Source: Macromonas nakdongensis | Lineage (GTDB): Bacteria > Pseudomonadota > Gammaproteobacteria > Burkholderiales > Burkholderiaceae_C | Assembly: GCF_002837145.1 (NCBI RefSeq) | Contig: NZ_NWMV01000003.1 | Span: forward strand, 1-64,000 | Length of the DNA stretch: 64,000 bases | Direction: 5' to 3' | Shown: positions 44,153 through 52,712 of the stretch, piece after piece | How positions within the stretch are numbered: position 1 is the stretch's first letter | Layout of the letters: every line of letters begins with the position of its first letter | The notes under the pieces: model-generated | The model's input: only the letters and a program-made list of their open reading frames with translations | Databases searched by the model: none | What the model was told of the DNA's origin: nothing | Position numbers and translations under genes: made by a program

Positions 44153-44212
44153 ATGAACTTCGCACGCGCTTTCCTGCTACTGGCCCTATGCCGACACGGG
44201 CAGGTGGACTAG
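44153..44212 (+). CDS. leuL: leuA leader peptide (attenuation peptide)
   Basis: A 19-codon ORF ending in TAG. Residues 8-12 are Leu-Leu-Leu-Ala-Leu, encoded CTG CTA CTG GCC CTA; CTA is rare in the window's genes. The C-terminal end is CRHGQVD. It is followed by an intrinsic terminator and lies 112 bases upstream of leuA. This is the classic layout of ribosome-mediated leucine attenuation, in which stalling at Leu codons frees an antiterminator. Confidence 0.85.
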   Translation: MNFARAFLLLALCRHGQVD

Positions 44213-44267
44213 CGCGCGCTTCTTCAAACCAACGGCCCGTATGCACCCGCAGCGGGCCGTTTGTTTT
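44196..44267 (+). promoter_or_regulatory. leucine attenuator: terminator and antiterminator
   Basis: Terminator stem AACGGCCCG (44231-44239) / CGGGCCGTT (44253-44261), 13-base loop, then TGTTTT. The antiterminator candidate is ACGGGC at 44196-44201, inside the end of the leader peptide, which can pair with GCCCGT at 44235-44240 and break the terminator. A ribosome at the stop codon would cover 44196-44201 and let the terminator form; one stalled at Leu codons 44174-44188 would not. Confidence 0.8.
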
Positions 44268-44324
44268 GGACACTGCGGGGGACTTGTCAGTGCCGCCCAC
44301 GAGGCGGACCACCGGAGAACTGGA

Positions 44325-45866
<1,542 letters not shown>

Positions 45867-45941
45867 CGGGGCGGTCGGCCTCGCGGAAGGCATGGGTGTT
45901 GCTGCAAAAGCTTAAAAAATGGCTGCAACCCCATGTTTTTC

Positions 45942-45969
45942 TTGTGATTCCTGGTTTTCCCTCTATACT
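45942..45969 (+). promoter_or_regulatory. sigma70-type promoter of pbpG
   Basis: TTGTGA at 45942-45947 and TATACT at 45964-45969 with a 16-base spacer, 35 bases before the pbpG ATG. An A/T-rich stretch (CTTAAAAAAT, 45911-45920) lies upstream where an UP element would be. The best-looking promoter in the window. Confidence 0.65.
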
Positions 45970-46004
45970 TTGCGCACACAGCACTGGATTCTGAGGGCCA
46001 CACC

Positions 46005-47120
46005 ATGAACCGCACCCGTTTTGCCTGTTTGAGCCGCAGTTGGTTGGTGGCCTTGCTGTTGTCCGTCGGGCTGGCTGCGCCGGTGGTCGGCAGTGCCGCC
46101 ACGGCCAAGACCAAGGTGGTCCAGCAGAAGAAAGCGGTCGCCAAGAAGGGCAAGAGCGTCAAGGTGGTCAAGCAGCGGACCGAGCGCGACGGCAAGAAGC
46201 GCCTGGCCGCGAAGAAGACCCGTTCTGCCGCCAAACTGGCCCAGGTGCGTCCGGTGGAGCGGGTGGCCAAGGCGCTGCCGACCGTGGCGGCCATGGCCCC
46301 GGCCGAATCCGTGGGGGAGCAGCTCGGCTTGCGCAAGGTCGAAGACCCGCTCAACCTGAATTCCAGCGTGGCCCTGGTGGTGGACCAGACCACCAACGAA
46401 ATCCTGCTCGGCAAGAACGACACGGCGGTGTTGCCGATCGCTTCGCTCACCAAACTCATGACCGGTCTGCTGGTGGCCGAGGCCAACCTGCCCATGGACG
46501 AGGTCATCACGATCGACAGCGACGACGTCGACCGCCTGAAGAACAGCGGTTCGCGCATGACCGTGGGCTCCCGCCTGACCCGCGCCGAAGCCCTGCACCT
46601 GGCCTTGATGTCCAGCGAAAACCGGGCCGCACACGCCCTGGCCCGCACCTACCCGGGTGGCATCCAGGCGTTTGTGCGGCGCATGAACAGTCGGGCGGCC
46701 GAATTGGGCATGAGCGACACCCGCTACGTCGATCCGACCGGGCTGTCCAGCGACAACCGTTCGAGTGCGCGCGATCTGGCCTTGCTGGTGTCGGCCGCCT
46801 ACCAGCTCCCGATGTTGCGCGACCTGTCCACTTCGCCCGCTTACGAGGTGGCGCGCGGCAGCCGCGTGCTGCAGTACCGCAACAGCAACCGCCTGATCAA
46901 CAACGCCAATTGGGACATCGGTCTGCAAAAGACGGGCTACATCCGCGAAGCCGGGCGTTGTCTGGTGATGCAGGTCAGCGTGGCCGGTCGCCAACTCATC
47001 ATGGTGCTGTTGGATGCGGCCGGTCCGGCGGCCCGCACCGGCGATGCCGAGCGCCTGCGCCGTTGGGCCGAATCGGCGCTGTTCTCGGGGCCGAGCGCGC
47101 ACGGCAGCGGACGCAGCTGA
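46005..47120 (+). CDS. pbpG: D-alanyl-D-alanine endopeptidase (penicillin-binding protein, S11)
   Basis: 371-residue periplasmic peptidase that cuts DD-crosslinks in peptidoglycan. A signal peptide covers about residues 1-30. The S11 motifs are SLTK (Ser147, Lys150), SEN (204-206) and KTG (from about 309). Between the signal and the catalytic domain lies an unusual lysine/arginine/valine-rich linker at about 35-80 that is not part of the family core. It is convergent with the IclR gene. Confidence 0.93.
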   Translation: MNRTRFACLSRSWLVALLLSVGLAAPVVGSAATAKTKVVQQKKAVAKKGKSVKVVKQRTERDGKKRLAAKKTRSAAKLAQVRPVERVAKALPTVAAMAPAESVGEQLGLRKVEDPLNLNSSVALVVDQTTNEILLGKNDTAVLPIASLTKLMTGLLVAEANLPMDEVITIDSDDVDRLKNSGSRMTVGSRLTRAEALHLALMSSENRAAHALARTYPGGIQAFVRRMNSRAAELGMSDTRYVDPTGLSSDNRSSARDLALLVSAAYQLPMLRDLSTSPAYEVARGSRVLQYRNSNRLINNANWDIGLQKTGYIREAGRCLVMQVSVAGRQLIMVLLDAAGPAARTGDAERLRRWAESALFSGPSAHGSGRS

Positions 47121-47189
47121 GTCTCTCTATCCAACGTCCGCCTGCATGTGTTCGCGTTCAGGCGAATCCGATGTGGCGGTGGTGGTGGT

Positions 47190-47978
47190 TCAGTTGCCGC
47201 TGGGTTTGCGGTGGCCCAGGGCTGCGCTGATCTGGTCGGCGGTGGCCTGCAATTTTGGGGCCCAGCTTTCGTCCAGGCGGTCGGACGGGGCCGATATGGA
47301 CAGTCCCGCCACCAGTTTGCCCTGGTCGTCGTAAATGCCGGCGGCCATGCAGCGCACGCCCAGTTCCAGTTCTTCGTTGTCGCGGGCCATGCCCAGGCGC
47401 CGGCACTGGTTGAGTTCGCGCTCCAGCGTCGGCAGCTGGGTGAGGCTGTTGCGGGTGTTGCCCATCAGCCCTGTGCGGGTGGCGTAGGCGCGGACGCGCT
47501 GAGGCTCGTCGTCGGCCAGGAACAGCTTGCCGACCGAGGTCAGGTGCAGGGGCGCGCGTCCACCGATGGCGCGCACCACCTGCATGCCCGAGCGTTCGCT
47601 GTAAGCCCGTTCGACGTAGACGATTTCATCGCCCTGGCGCACGCTGAGGTTCACCGGCTGCTGGATCTGCTTGTGCAGTTCGCGCATCGGGCCCAAGGCG
47701 GTGTCGCGCACGCTCAGGCGGGCCTTCACAAGGTTGCCCAGTTCCAGCAGGCGCATGCCCAGGCGGTAGGCCCCGGGTTCGGGGCGGTCCACGAAGCGGC
47801 CGATGGTCAGGTCGTTGAGGATGCGGTGTGCGGTGGAGGGGTGCAGCCCGGTTTTTTCGCTGATTTCCTTGAGCGACACCGGATCCTCGCGCGAAGCCAG
47901 CACCTCCAGCAGGGTGAAGGTGCGCTCCAGCACTTGGACGCTGGGGTGGCTGGGGAGGGTGTCTGGGCGTCGTGTCAT
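47190..47978 (-). CDS. IclR family transcriptional regulator
   Basis: 262 residues. An N-terminal winged helix-turn-helix (SLKEISEKTGLHPSTAHRIL at about 37-56) is followed by the IclR effector domain (DEIVYVERA, HLTSVGKLFLA, RGMARDNEELELGVRCMAA-like stretch). Such regulators often control aromatic or small-acid catabolism; the target here is unknown since neighbours are housekeeping genes. The ATG at 47978 is preferred over a TTG six bases upstream. bpt lies 64 bases upstream on the same strand. Confidence 0.9.
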   Translation of the reverse strand: MTRRPDTLPSHPSVQVLERTFTLLEVLASREDPVSLKEISEKTGLHPSTAHRILNDLTIGRFVDRPEPGAYRLGMRLLELGNLVKARLSVRDTALGPMRELHKQIQQPVNLSVRQGDEIVYVERAYSERSGMQVVRAIGGRAPLHLTSVGKLFLADDEPQRVRAYATRTGLMGNTRNSLTQLPTLERELNQCRRLGMARDNEELELGVRCMAAGIYDDQGKLVAGLSISAPSDRLDESWAPKLQATADQISAALGHRKPSGN

Positions 47979-48041
47979 GGGCAATCCGGTTGGCGCTCGA
48001 TTTTATAGGATGAAATCCAGGCCGGGCGCCTGTGGCGGGAC

Positions 48042-48785
48042 TCAATGGCCGTGCCCGGTCACCCAATGGCCGTCCAGCCACAATTCGTGGGGCTGGAAGC
48101 GGCTTTTGTAGCGCATCTTGGGGCTTTCTTCGATCCAGTAGCCGAGGTACACGTGGGGCAGGTGCAAGGCCCGTGCCTGTTCGATCTGCCACAGGACGTT
48201 GTAGGTGCCGTAGGCGGCGGCGTCGTCCGGCTCGTAGAAGGTGTAGACGGCCGAGAGCCCGTCGTTGAGCACGTCGACGATGGAGACCATCTTGAGCTGG
48301 TCGGACGGGTTTGCAACCCCGGGATCGATGAATTCGACCAGTCGCGAATTCACCCGGCTTTGCAGCAGGAACTGGCTGTATTGGTCGATGTTGTCGTGGT
48401 CCATGCCACCACCGGGATGGCGTTGCCGTTGGTAGCGCAGGTACAGCTCGTAGTGGGCGGGCGAAAAGCCCAGTGTCAGCACCCGCGCCTGCAGGTGGGC
48501 GTGGCGCTGCCAGGCGCGGCGCTGGCTGCGGTTGGGGGCAAAGCCGTCCACCTTGACCCGCAAAGGGGTGCAGGCTTGGCAGCCGTCACAGTGCGGGCGG
48601 TAGGTGAACATGCCGCTGCGGCGAAAGCCCAGGGCCACCAGCTCGGAGTAGGTGCCGTTGTGGATCAGGTGGCTGGGGGTGGCGACTTGGGAGCGCGCCT
48701 GGCGCCCTTCCAGGTAGCTGCAGGGGTAGGGGGCCGTGGCGTAGAACTGGACGGCTTCGAGCGGGAGTTCTTTGGGGTGGGTCAC
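48042..48785 (-). CDS. bpt: aspartate/glutamate leucyltransferase (Bpt)
   Basis: 247-residue N-end-rule enzyme that transfers leucine from tRNA to N-terminal Asp or Glu, marking proteins for ClpS/ClpAP. Family traits: [22 protein letters not shown], the cysteine-rich [14 protein letters not shown], and [20 protein letters not shown] near the end. The start is a GTG at 48785, overlapping the aat stop by four bases, so Aat and Bpt are translationally coupled. Confidence 0.94.
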   Translation of the reverse strand: MTHPKELPLEAVQFYATAPYPCSYLEGRQARSQVATPSHLIHNGTYSELVALGFRRSGMFTYRPHCDGCQACTPLRVKVDGFAPNRSQRRAWQRHAHLQARVLTLGFSPAHYELYLRYQRQRHPGGGMDHDNIDQYSQFLLQSRVNSRLVEFIDPGVANPSDQLKMVSIVDVLNDGLSAVYTFYEPDDAAAYGTYNVLWQIEQARALHLPHVYLGYWIEESPKMRYKSRFQPHELWLDGHWVTGHGH

Positions 48786-49546
48786 GCGTGGGGCAATGGA
48801 GAACGGTCCAGGCAGCCGTTCCAGTATAGGGGGTCCCAGCGCCAATCGGGGGCGGCGTGTGCCACGGCCTGTTGCACGGTGTGCACAAAGTCGGCGCGGG
48901 CTTCCTCCCGGGCGCCCAGGGAGGCGAGGTGGCGGGTATTCTGCTGGCAGTCGATGGCGGGCACCTGCCAGGCCCGGCAGCACGCCACCAGCGCGGCCAG
49001 AGCGATTTTGGAGGCGTCGCTGCGGTGGCTGAACATGGATTCGCCGAACACCATGCGCCCCAGGTTGACGCAATACAGGCCGCCGACCAGTTCGCCGTCC
49101 CACCAGGCTTCGACGCTGTGGGCGTGGCCGGCACGGTGCAGGGCGGTGTAGGCGGCCACCATGTCGGGGACGATCCAGGTGCCGTGTTGCCCGGGGCGTG
49201 GCGTCTGGGCGCAGGCCTGGATGACGTGCTCGAAGGTGCTGTCGATGCGGATGGCCAGCCGCCCCTGGCGCAGCGCAGCGCGGACGGTTTTTCGCAAGGA
49301 CGGGTGCAGGCGGAAGTGCTCAGGCCGCAGCACCATGCGCGGGTCGGGGCTCCACCAGAGGATGGGCTGGTCGTCGCTGAACCAGGGAAAGACGCCGTGG
49401 CGGTAGGCCGCGACAAGGGTGGGCACGTCGAGGGCGCCGCCGGCCGCCAGCAGGCCAGGGACCGGGTCGCTGGGGCCCCAGGCCGACGACACCGGGGGGA
49501 AGGCTTGGCCGGGTTCCAGCCAGGGAAGGTGGCGCGTCGGTGGCAT
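48782..49546 (-). CDS. aat: leucyl/phenylalanyl-tRNA-protein transferase
   Basis: 254 residues. Transfers Leu or Phe from tRNA to N-terminal Lys or Arg, the companion N-end-rule reaction to Bpt. Seen: [23 protein letters not shown], the GTWI and [18 protein letters not shown]-like catalytic stretch (here [19 protein letters not shown]) and [13 protein letters not shown]. Note Cys in place of the usual Gly or Ala in GGLYCVN. nth lies upstream on the same strand with an 18-base gap. Confidence 0.95.
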   Translation of the reverse strand: MPPTRHLPWLEPGQAFPPVSSAWGPSDPVPGLLAAGGALDVPTLVAAYRHGVFPWFSDDQPILWWSPDPRMVLRPEHFRLHPSLRKTVRAALRQGRLAIRIDSTFEHVIQACAQTPRPGQHGTWIVPDMVAAYTALHRAGHAHSVEAWWDGELVGGLYCVNLGRMVFGESMFSHRSDASKIALAALVACCRAWQVPAIDCQQNTRHLASLGAREEARADFVHTVQQAVAHAAPDWRWDPLYWNGCLDRSPLPHA

Positions 49547-49564
49547 GCGCTCTCGGGCCCCGGC

Positions 49565-50197
49565 TCAGGCGGTTTTGGCCTTGTAGTCGCAATACGAGGC
49601 CACGGCGCAACGCCCGCACTGGGGTTTGCGCGCCTGGCAGACGTAGCGACCGTGCAGGATCAGCCAGTGGTGGGCGTCTTCCAGGAAACGCGCGGGAATG
49701 CGCTTTAGCAGTTGGCGCTCCACCTCCAGCGGGGTTTTGCCCGGGGCCAGGCCGGTGCGGTTGCCCAGGCGGAAGATGTGGGTGTCCACCGCCATCGTGG
49801 GCTCACCAAAGGCCACGTTGAGCACCACGTTGGCGGTTTTGCGGCCCACGCCGGGCAGGGCTTCCAGCGCCTCGCGGGTGCGGGGCACCTGACCGCCGTG
49901 CTGGTCCACCAGGATGCGGCAGGTCTGCATCAGGTGCTTGGCCTTGCTGCGGTACAGGCCGATGGTCTTGATGTGGTTTTCCAGCCCTTCCAGCCCCAGG
50001 TCCAGGATCTTCTGGGGCGTGTTGGCCACCGGGAACAGGCGGCGGGTGGCCTTGTTGACCCCCACGTCGGTGGCTTGGGCGCTGAGCAGCACGGCCGTGA
50101 GCAGTTCGAACACGCTCGTATACTCCAACTCTGTGTTGGGCTGTGGGTTGGCCGCCTGCAAGGTGGCGAAGAACCGCTCAATCTGTTCCTTCTTCAT
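49565..50197 (-). CDS. nth: endonuclease III
   Basis: 210-residue base-excision DNA glycosylase/AP lyase for oxidised pyrimidines. The helix-hairpin-helix LPGVGRKTANVVL holds catalytic Lys120 and the following VDTH has Asp138, the same numbering as E. coli Nth. The 4Fe-4S ligands are Cys187, Cys194, Cys197 and Cys203. The start is 16 bases from the divergent aminotransferase start, with CACAAT eight bases upstream as a possible -10. Confidence 0.97.
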   Translation of the reverse strand: MKKEQIERFFATLQAANPQPNTELEYTSVFELLTAVLLSAQATDVGVNKATRRLFPVANTPQKILDLGLEGLENHIKTIGLYRSKAKHLMQTCRILVDQHGGQVPRTREALEALPGVGRKTANVVLNVAFGEPTMAVDTHIFRLGNRTGLAPGKTPLEVERQLLKRIPARFLEDAHHWLILHGRYVCQARKPQCGRCAVASYCDYKAKTA

Positions 50198-50213
50198 GCC
50201 CGAATTGTGACCC

Positions 50214-51422
50214 ATGAGCGACTCCACCGCCGTGCGCTTGGCCGAGCGCCTGAACAACGTTGAAACCTCCGCCATCCGCGAGCTGTTCAAGCTGCTGGGC
50301 AAGCCGGGCATCATCAGTTTCGCCGGGGGCTTTCCCGATGTGGCCCTGGTGGACGTGGACGGCATCCGCCAGGCCACCCTGGCGGCGCTGGAGCAAGAGC
50401 CGGCGGGCGCGATGCAGTACGGCGCCACCGAGGGCTACCTGCCGCTGCGCCAGCAACTGGCCACCTTCATGGCCGGCAAGGGCGTGCAGGCCTTGACGCC
50501 TGAGCAGCTGGTGGTGACCACCGGTAGCCAGCAGGCGCTGGACCTGCTGGGCAAGACCCTGGTGTCGCCGGGCGACAAGGTGATCGTGGAGGGACCGACC
50601 TTCCTGGCCACCATCCAGTGCTTCCGACTGTACGGCGCTCAGTTGGTGAGCGCACCGATCGACGGCGACGGGGTGCAGGTGGACCGGTTGGAGCAGTTGA
50701 TCGTCGAACACAAGCCCAAGTTTGTGTACCTGATCCCCACCTTTGGCAACCCCAGCGGCGCCACGCTGAGTCTGGAGCGGCGCCGGCGCGTGCTGGAGCT
50801 GGCGGTCCAGCACCAGACCCTGATCGTGGAAGACGACCCCTACGGCGACCTGTACTTTGACGCAGCGCCGCCGCCCAGCCTGCTGGCCCTGAGCGAGCAG
50901 GTGCCGGGCAGCCGCGACTGCCTGGTGTACTGCGGCTCGTTGAGCAAAACCCTGTCGGCCGGTTTGCGCCTGGGCTGGATGATCGCGCCCGATCCCTTGA
51001 TGTCCAAGGCGGTGATGTGCAAACAGTTCAGCGACGCCAATTCGAGCACCTTTGCCCAGGCCACCGCCGCGCAATACCTGAAGGCGGGCCGCATGGACGC
51101 CAACCTGGCGCGCGCCCGGGCGGTGTATGCCGAGCGCGCGCGCACTATGTGCGATGCGCTGCGCCAGGAGCTGGGCGACGCGGTGGAGTTTGTGGCCCCC
51201 CAGGGCGGACTGTTCGTGTGGGCGCGGCTGACCGGCGCGCGTGGCCAGGTCCAGGACAGCCAGCTGTTCGCGCAGCGCGCCATCGAGCAGGGTGTGGCTT
51301 TTGTTCCGGGCGCGCCGTTCTACTGCGAGCAAGCCGACCGCGCCAGCTTCCGCCTGAGCTTTGCCACTTCCGACGTGGACAAGATCCGCGAGGGGGTGCA
51401 GCGCCTGGCGCGGGCGCTGTGA
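50214..51422 (+). CDS. class I/II PLP-dependent aminotransferase (LysN/2-aminoadipate transaminase-like)
   Basis: 402 residues, fold type I. The N-terminal ETSAIRELFKLLGKPGIISFAGGFPD is typical of the MocR-like/2-aminoadipate aminotransferase branch. The PLP lysine is Lys245 in GSLSKTLSAGLRLGW, with the upstream NPSGATL and EDDPYGDLYF. No DNA-binding domain precedes it, so it is an enzyme rather than a MocR regulator. Substrate unknown; broad amino-acid transaminases share these motifs. A small membrane protein gene follows 18 bases later. Confidence 0.88.
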   Translation: MSDSTAVRLAERLNNVETSAIRELFKLLGKPGIISFAGGFPDVALVDVDGIRQATLAALEQEPAGAMQYGATEGYLPLRQQLATFMAGKGVQALTPEQLVVTTGSQQALDLLGKTLVSPGDKVIVEGPTFLATIQCFRLYGAQLVSAPIDGDGVQVDRLEQLIVEHKPKFVYLIPTFGNPSGATLSLERRRRVLELAVQHQTLIVEDDPYGDLYFDAAPPPSLLALSEQVPGSRDCLVYCGSLSKTLSAGLRLGWMIAPDPLMSKAVMCKQFSDANSSTFAQATAAQYLKAGRMDANLARARAVYAERARTMCDALRQELGDAVEFVAPQGGLFVWARLTGARGQVQDSQLFAQRAIEQGVAFVPGAPFYCEQADRASFRLSFATSDVDKIREGVQRLARAL

Positions 51423-51440
51423 ACACCGTCAGGACCTGAC

Positions 51441-51608
51441 ATGAAAAACCCCACCGTGGCGGTGCTGCTGATCCTGCTGGGGGTCTATTTCCTGCTGTCC
51501 AACCTGGGGCTGATCACGGTCAGCATTCGCCAGATCATCGGGGTCTGGTGGCCGTTGATTCCGATCGCGGTGGGGGTGAGTTGGCTGCTCTCGTCGCGCA
51601 AGCGCTGA
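51441..51608 (+). CDS. small two-helix membrane protein (DUF5668/LiaI-like)
   Basis: 55 residues with two hydrophobic segments, about 5-27 and 33-50, separated by SIRQIIG and ending in a basic SSRKR. The pattern helix, NLGLITVSIRQIIGVWWPL, helix is that of the short LiaI/LiaF-like transmembrane region, often seen in membrane-stress proteins. Function unknown here. Its ATG is preceded by AGGACCTGAC, a good ribosome site, and it lies 18 bases after the aminotransferase. Confidence 0.75.
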   Translation: MKNPTVAVLLILLGVYFLLSNLGLITVSIRQIIGVWWPLIPIAVGVSWLLSSRKR

Positions 51609-51617
51609 AGGTGCTGC

Positions 51618-52217
51618 TCAGGGCGCCAGCTTGAGCGCGTGGTAGACGCGGATGGCGCCGTAGGCGTCGTTGGCCGCGTACAGCAGCTGCGCCTCGCTCA
51701 GTTGGGGCGCGGCCCAGTTGGTGGTGGCGGTTTTCTTCGATTTGAGGAAGCGCCGCTGGAACAGCAGGGCCACCGCGGTTTTCAGGCCGACTTCGCGCCG
51801 GTGCCCACGCTGGCGGAACACGGTGTTGAGTTCCAGTACCTGATTGGGCGTGACGCCCAGCTTGCGCTCGATGCGGGCGCGGTCGTCGCGCAGGCCAAAG
51901 CCGGCTTTCACCGCGTGCGGCCAGGCCAGCAGGTCGGCCACCACGGCGCGGCAATCGGGGTCGTGCAGCTGGAACACCCAGGCGCGCTCGGGTGTGGCCA
52001 GCTGCACGGTGTGGGGGCCGTCGGACACCTGGTCTTTGTGGAAGGTGGGTTTGGATTCGGTGTCGAAGCCCCAGGCCTGGGCCTGTTGCAGGGCCTGGGC
52101 GGCGTGCCGGGCCTGCTCGGCGCTGTGCACCAGTTGCACCTGCGACAGGGGCAGGCGCTCGAACGGGTCGAGCAGGGCGATGGCTTCGGCGCTGGGGCAG
52201 TGGGGAACGGAACGCAT
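51618..52217 (-). CDS. 3'-5' exonuclease domain protein (DEDDy)
   Basis: 199 residues with a complete DEDDy set: Asp52 and Glu54 in GFDTESKP, Asp111 in GFGLRDD, and Tyr180/Asp184 in LLYAANDAYG. This is the RNase D/WRN-type exonuclease fold without an HRDC domain. It may act on DNA or RNA; the sequence does not say. The C-terminal basic loop RRFLKSKKTATTNW is shared with related stand-alone proteins. It is divergent from the DUF6172 gene and convergent with the small membrane protein. Confidence 0.9.
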   Translation of the reverse strand: MRSVPHCPSAEAIALLDPFERLPLSQVQLVHSAEQARHAAQALQQAQAWGFDTESKPTFHKDQVSDGPHTVQLATPERAWVFQLHDPDCRAVVADLLAWPHAVKAGFGLRDDRARIERKLGVTPNQVLELNTVFRQRGHRREVGLKTAVALLFQRRFLKSKKTATTNWAAPQLSEAQLLYAANDAYGAIRVYHALKLAP

Positions 52218-52257
52218 GGTGTGCAGGCAAGCATAACCCAAGGCCGGCATCTGGCCG

Positions 52258-52263
52258 CATAAT
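52258..52263 (+). promoter_or_regulatory. -10-like element of the DUF6172 gene
   Basis: CATAAT at 52258-52263, 53 bases before the DUF6172 start. The opposite strand carries TATGCT near 52230, a possible -10 for the exonuclease. Confidence 0.35.
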
Positions 52264-52316
52264 CGCGCTCCCGCCACGGCGCCATGTCGGCGCCGACCGC
52301 CGCGGGCAGGACAGAC

Positions 52317-52646
52317 ATGAAAAAAACCTTCTCCCTCCAGATCGAGGGCAAACACCCGGACCGCGTGCTGGACGCGGTCAAGCACGAACTCCACAAATAC
52401 GTGAAGCGCGAACGCCGCAAGGCCTTGCCCGCGGGCGTGGACTATTGGGACTTCGATTGCACCTTGGGCGCGGACGCCGACAGCGCCGAAGCGGTGCACG
52501 TCAAGGCCCTGAGCGCGCGCCTGGACGAACTGGCGCAGGGCGGTGCCCAGCAGGTGTATGTGGCCATTGCAGCCCGGGCCGGGGTGCGCCAGTTCCAGGC
52601 GCGGCCGGACGCGGGCGACGCCCCTGCCGACGCCGAAGACGACTGA
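52317..52646 (+). CDS. DUF6172 family protein of unknown function
   Basis: 109 residues beginning MKKTFSLQIEGKHPDRVLDAVKHELHKYVKRERRKALP, a basic N-terminal half, followed by an acidic half ending in DAGDAPADAEDD. The conserved block around KHELHKYVKRERRK and YWDFDC is what defines this small family as I recall it; no function is known to me. No signal or membrane segment. It faces away from the DEDDy exonuclease gene and is convergent with the helicase. Confidence 0.7.
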   Translation: MKKTFSLQIEGKHPDRVLDAVKHELHKYVKRERRKALPAGVDYWDFDCTLGADADSAEAVHVKALSARLDELAQGGAQQVYVAIAARAGVRQFQARPDAGDAPADAEDD

Positions 52647-52712
52647 CGCGGCCGTCCAGGGGCGGCCTGGGGCGCCTGGCTTGGGTGGGCGTGAGGCCGG
52701 CGCTGGGTCGGT

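Noticed and set aside
47121-47189. Inverted repeat CGCCTG / CAGGCG in the pbpG-iclR convergent gap as a terminator
   Set aside because: The arms are only six bases with a long loop and no T-run; too weak to call.
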